64,000 nucleotides of DNA from Halorientalis pallida (GTDB taxonomy: Archaea > Halobacteriota > Halobacteria > Halobacteriales > Haloarculaceae). The stretch is taken from the NCBI RefSeq assembly GCF_004118325.1, contig NZ_RDFA01000001.1, forward strand, positions 822,838 to 886,837, read 5' to 3'. The translations under genes and the position numbers were made by a program. The notes beneath the pieces were generated by a model. The model was not told where the DNA came from. It did no database searches and saw only the letters and a program-made list of their open reading frames with translations. Shown here piece by piece: positions 61,465 through 64,000 of this stretch (the first letter of the stretch is position 1; each line of letters opens with the position of its first letter).

Positions 61465-62759
61465 GACGATCCCCCCGTGAGCGCGCCCCGGGCGTCGGCC
61501 GCGAAGGCCGCTTCGAGGACGGCGTACAGCGGCGTGGCCCGACTCCAGTCGACCGCCCGCGCGCCTGCCGCCTGACAGTTCGCCAGCCGGGTGTGTCTAC
61601 GAACCGACTCGAACTGCCCGGTCACCGTGTTGTGTGTCAGTACGTCCGGCGAGAGGACGACCCGCGAGTAGTCGCGGACGCCCCACGTCTCGACCGTCTC
61701 GACCGGCCAGTCGTCGAGCAGCGGCGAGAAGAGGACGAGTTGTGCGCGAGGCGGCGCGAGCGTCGCGATCCGGGCGGCCTGCGCGTCGGGATCGGCCGCG
61801 TTCTCGCCGGCGGTCGCCTCGGTCGCCGCCGCCAGCAGGTCGCGCGCCCGTGCCCGGCGGTCGCGGCCGGAGCCTGGCGCGAGCCAGTGGAGCCCGGCGT
61901 CGTCGGGGCCGTCCGCACCGACGACGGCGACGCCGACCTCGTGGCCGGCCCCGAGCAGGTCCTCCAGCGCGTGGGTCGCCGCGTACGCAGCCAGCTCGAC
62001 CGCGGTCGGGCGGGCCGGGCCGGCGACCACGCGGCTGGCCGGGCGCGCGTCGACGACCAGCACGACGCTGGACGCGCGCCGCTCCCGGTAGTTGACCGTC
62101 GTCAACTCGTCGCGTTTGGCGTAGTGTCGCCAGTCGATGCGGGAGGCCGGGTCGTCGCGCCGGTAGGGTCGCGTCGAGTGGAACTCCAGGCCCTGGCCGG
62201 GCGAGTCGGTCGGCATCCCGCCGGCGAAACGGTCCCCCTGCTGTTCGATGGGCGGCGCGCTGGCGTCGAGTCGGCAGTGCAGTCGCCGCTCGCCGCTGGC
62301 CTCGACCGCCCGGTCGGCTGCCGCACCCGCGCCGAAACTCCGGACGCGAGCGCGCGGCGCGCCGAACTCGTGCTCGCCGCGCTTGGCCACGACGCTGTAC
62401 TCGGCCCACAGGGTCTCGCCGGGCTCCAGCGCCGTCCCGCCCCGCGGCGACCCGTCGATCACGCCCAGGGACTCGGGGACCGCATCGGCGACGCGCACGT
62501 CCGGCAACGGGTCGGAGCCGGCGTTCTCGACGGTCAGCGTGACGGTGACTTCCTGTCCCGGCGGTGCGGTCGCCGGTTCGATCTCGCGGTGGGCCCGCAG
62601 TGCCACGTCGGCGTCGGCCGTCGAGAGGACGCCGTAGGTCAGGTACAGGAGCGGCACGACGGCCGCGAGCAAGAGGCTAGCGTAGCCCGCCGCCGCGCCG
62701 ACCGTCGCGAGGACGGCCGCCGCGATCAGCCCGGCTGTCCACCGTGCGGTCGGGTTCAT
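61461..62759 (-). CDS. DUF58-domain protein
   Basis: A 432-residue protein starting MNPTARWTAGLIAAAV. It has two N-terminal hydrophobic helices, then a beta-sandwich (VTVTLTVENAGSDPLPDV). The DUF58 hallmark YRRDDPASRIDWRHYAKRDEL is near residues 200-220, followed by a von-Willebrand-A-like fold (VVLVVDARPAS, DWPVETVETWGV). DUF58 proteins work with MoxR ATPases. Its ATG overlaps the preceding gene's stop by 4 bases (ATGA). The longer frame to 63485 is shadow of the neighbouring gene. Confidence 0.9.
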   Translation of the reverse strand: MNPTARWTAGLIAAAVLATVGAAAGYASLLLAAVVPLLYLTYGVLSTADADVALRAHREIEPATAPPGQEVTVTLTVENAGSDPLPDVRVADAVPESLGVIDGSPRGGTALEPGETLWAEYSVVAKRGEHEFGAPRARVRSFGAGAAADRAVEASGERRLHCRLDASAPPIEQQGDRFAGGMPTDSPGQGLEFHSTRPYRRDDPASRIDWRHYAKRDELTTVNYRERRASSVVLVVDARPASRVVAGPARPTAVELAAYAATHALEDLLGAGHEVGVAVVGADGPDDAGLHWLAPGSGRDRRARARDLLAAATEATAGENAADPDAQAARIATLAPPRAQLVLFSPLLDDWPVETVETWGVRDYSRVVLSPDVLTHNTVTGQFESVRRHTRLANCQAAGARAVDWSRATPLYAVLEAAFAADARGALTGGSS

Positions 62760-63493
62760 CCCTCGTCCTCCCCCGGAGGTGCCGGGCCGTCCGCGGCGGG
62801 CTGGAGACTCCCGTCTACGTCCCGCTGGAGCGTCTCGAGCCGCGGTCGGACGATCCGCACGCGCTTCGGGGCGTCCTGTCCGGGGACCGTCGGGAGTGCT
62901 TCGCCGGCCGCCGCGTCGATAGCCGCGACCGCGCGTCGGACGCGCCGCCTGAGTTCCCGTTCGGGATAGAGCCAGCCCGCGAGTCGCGCGCGAACCGACC
63001 GCTCGGGCATCGAGACCGTCGAGGAGCAGACCGCCCGAGCCACCGGGTCGTCCGTCCAGGTGCCAGCCCGGATCGACTCGCGGGCCGCCGATCGGTCGGC
63101 ACCGCCCGCGACCAGCGCGTCCTCGAGCGCCCGCGACAGCGTCGGCCGGACCGTGTCGACGCCGACCGCGACGGAGCGTGCCGCCCGCGCCCGTTCGCCG
63201 GCCTCGATCGTGGTGTCGGCGAGCGCCCGGCCGGACAGCGCCGTGTCCGCGGGCGTCCGTTCGGGTGCCGGGGACAGGAGCGGCCCCGTCGCGGATTCGA
63301 CGGGTTCGGACTTGCCGACCCGCCACAGCGCCCAGCCGACGGCGACCAGCACGAGGAGGATGGCGATGTAGCGCAACGCCGAGTTCGACTCGGGCACGGC
63401 GCCCGAGACGGTCGCCCGGACGGCGATCACGAGACTCGCCAGGATCGCGACCACGCCGAAGGCGATCCGGAGCCGCGAGAGCCACTTACCCAC
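62756..63493 (-). CDS. Membrane protein of the MoxR-DUF58 operon (DUF7269-type)
   Basis: A 245-residue protein. It has two N-terminal hydrophobic helices (about residues 10-28 and 40-58), then a helical soluble part of about 180 residues with conserved-looking DPVARAVCSS near 153 and YPERELRRRVRRAVAA near 178. I recall this family as DUF7269 in haloarchaea; function unknown. Coupled by overlaps to both neighbours (8 bases with the DUF4129 gene, 4 bases with DUF58). Confidence 0.75.
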   Translation of the reverse strand: MGKWLSRLRIAFGVVAILASLVIAVRATVSGAVPESNSALRYIAILLVLVAVGWALWRVGKSEPVESATGPLLSPAPERTPADTALSGRALADTTIEAGERARAARSVAVGVDTVRPTLSRALEDALVAGGADRSAARESIRAGTWTDDPVARAVCSSTVSMPERSVRARLAGWLYPERELRRRVRRAVAAIDAAAGEALPTVPGQDAPKRVRIVRPRLETLQRDVDGSLQPAADGPAPPGEDEG

Positions 63494-64000
63494 GGTCGGT
63501 CACCTCCGACTCCTCGTCCGGCCGATCGTCGACGGCGTCGGCCTCGCGGTGGTCGCGGAGGGCGTCGAACGCCGTCCGGGCGCGTTCCTCGCGCTCGGGC
63601 GTCTCCGGCCGCCCACCGTACTCCACGTCCCGGAAGACCCGGGTGAGATCACGCACCGATTCGTGGGGGAAGCCCGTCTCGGCGGCCTCGCGCGCCACCT
63701 CGCCGGGCGTGCGCTGTGGCCAGCGCTCCGGCGCGACCCACCGGGCGAACGCCCGCCAGCGCTCGCGCAGTCCTGCTGGGTCGTCCCTCTCGTCGGCCCC
63801 GGTCGCCGTCACGGAGTCGTCGGCCGTCGCCGTCCCGTCGTCCGCACCGCGCCTGCGGAGTCGGCCGGGCAGTCCGCGAAGCCAGGCCACCATCGTCAAC
63901 AGTGCGGCCCACGCACGGCCCGGGAGCGCCAGTAGCCACGCGAGCGCGCCAGCCACCGCGTCGCGGACCGCGCCCAGGGAGCCCAATGCCGTCAGCGACG
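63486..64000 (-). CDS. DUF4129-domain membrane protein, C-terminal fragment (runs off right edge)
   Basis: The frame stays open to the window edge, so only about 171 C-terminal residues are seen. A hydrophobic segment (LAWLLALPGRAWAALLTMVAWL) is followed by an acidic linker and the DUF4129 domain: TPGEVAREAAETGF, then SVRDLTRVFRDVEYGGRP, ending RARTAFDALRD. In this cluster type the missing N-terminus usually carries membrane helices and a transglutaminase-like domain. First visible gene of the leftward MoxR operon. Confidence 0.8.
   Translation of the reverse strand, partial: SLTALGSLGAVRDAVAGALAWLLALPGRAWAALLTMVAWLRGLPGRLRRRGADDGTATADDSVTATGADERDDPAGLRERWRAFARWVAPERWPQRTPGEVAREAAETGFPHESVRDLTRVFRDVEYGGRPETPEREERARTAFDALRDHREADAVDDRPDEESEVTDRG

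Noticed and set aside
1-64000. tRNA, rRNA, CRISPR array, complete insertion sequence or prophage
   Set aside because: I looked for T-loop-like GGTTCRAAYCC sequences, regularly spaced repeats, transposase motifs and runs of phage genes and saw none. Almost all gaps are under 300 bases.

Overview
This 64 kb window is chromosomal DNA of a halophilic archaeon (class Halobacteria, probably Haloarcula-like). The base composition is very GC-rich, the proteins are strongly acidic, and many genes belong to haloarchaeal families. Starts often lie 25-30 bases after an AT-rich TATA element, as in leaderless haloarchaeal transcripts. I found about 66 protein genes, one probable frameshifted gene, no rRNA, tRNA or CRISPR array, and only small candidate remnants of mobile elements. 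Family names come from recalled sequence patterns; no database search was possible.

Layout. 1-9.2 kb: a partial lipoprotein, a zinc-ribbon/winged-helix protein, small membrane proteins, HMG-CoA reductase, a pentapeptide-repeat protein fused to a K+-channel-like pore, and a membrane spermidine-synthase-like gene with two partners. 9.3-19.9 kb: an amidohydrolase, the de novo NAD operon nadABC, an HTH-acetyltransferase fusion, phosphoglycerate mutase gpmI and an FG-GAP propeller protein. 20.1-23.7 kb: DNA-end resection genes nurA and herA, with a small gene on the opposite strand between them. 23.7-31.4 kb: lipoproteins, two universal stress proteins, a KaiC-like ATPase with an FG-rich acidic tail, NAD kinase, a HalX response regulator, an HxlR regulator, and an intergenic block of four stem-loops.

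31.4-36.8 kb: kdgK, gapN, pyk and a ROK sugar kinase. 36.8-45.2 kb: a Cdc6-like ATPase, then the glycerol region, in which glpK and a membrane protein diverge from glpABC. 45.3-51.6 kb: a protein with a possible phage-head-type domain, a 7TM histidine kinase, and an aldose dehydrogenase/gluconate dehydratase/aldolase set. 51.7-58.8 kb: a MoaD-like beta-grasp protein, an isolated archaellin, a HAD phosphatase, the sugar regulators gfcR and trmB side by side, a formate/nitrite-type transporter and a PQQ-propeller lipoprotein. 58.9-64 kb: a MoxR / membrane protein / DUF58 / DUF4129 operon running off the right edge.

The main theme is carbon metabolism. Aldonate dehydratase, KDG kinase, KDG aldolase, GapN, GpmI and pyruvate kinase are steps of the haloarchaeal semi-phosphorylative Entner-Doudoroff route. 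Glycerol enters through GlpK and GlpABC. GfcR and TrmB, the known haloarchaeal regulators of these routes, are encoded in the same window, and a TrmB-like palindrome lies just upstream of the gapN TATA box. The least explained items are the polyamine-like gene trio, the four-hairpin block at 29.2-29.4 kb, recurrent triloop hairpins, the channel fusion and the FG-rich KaiC protein.
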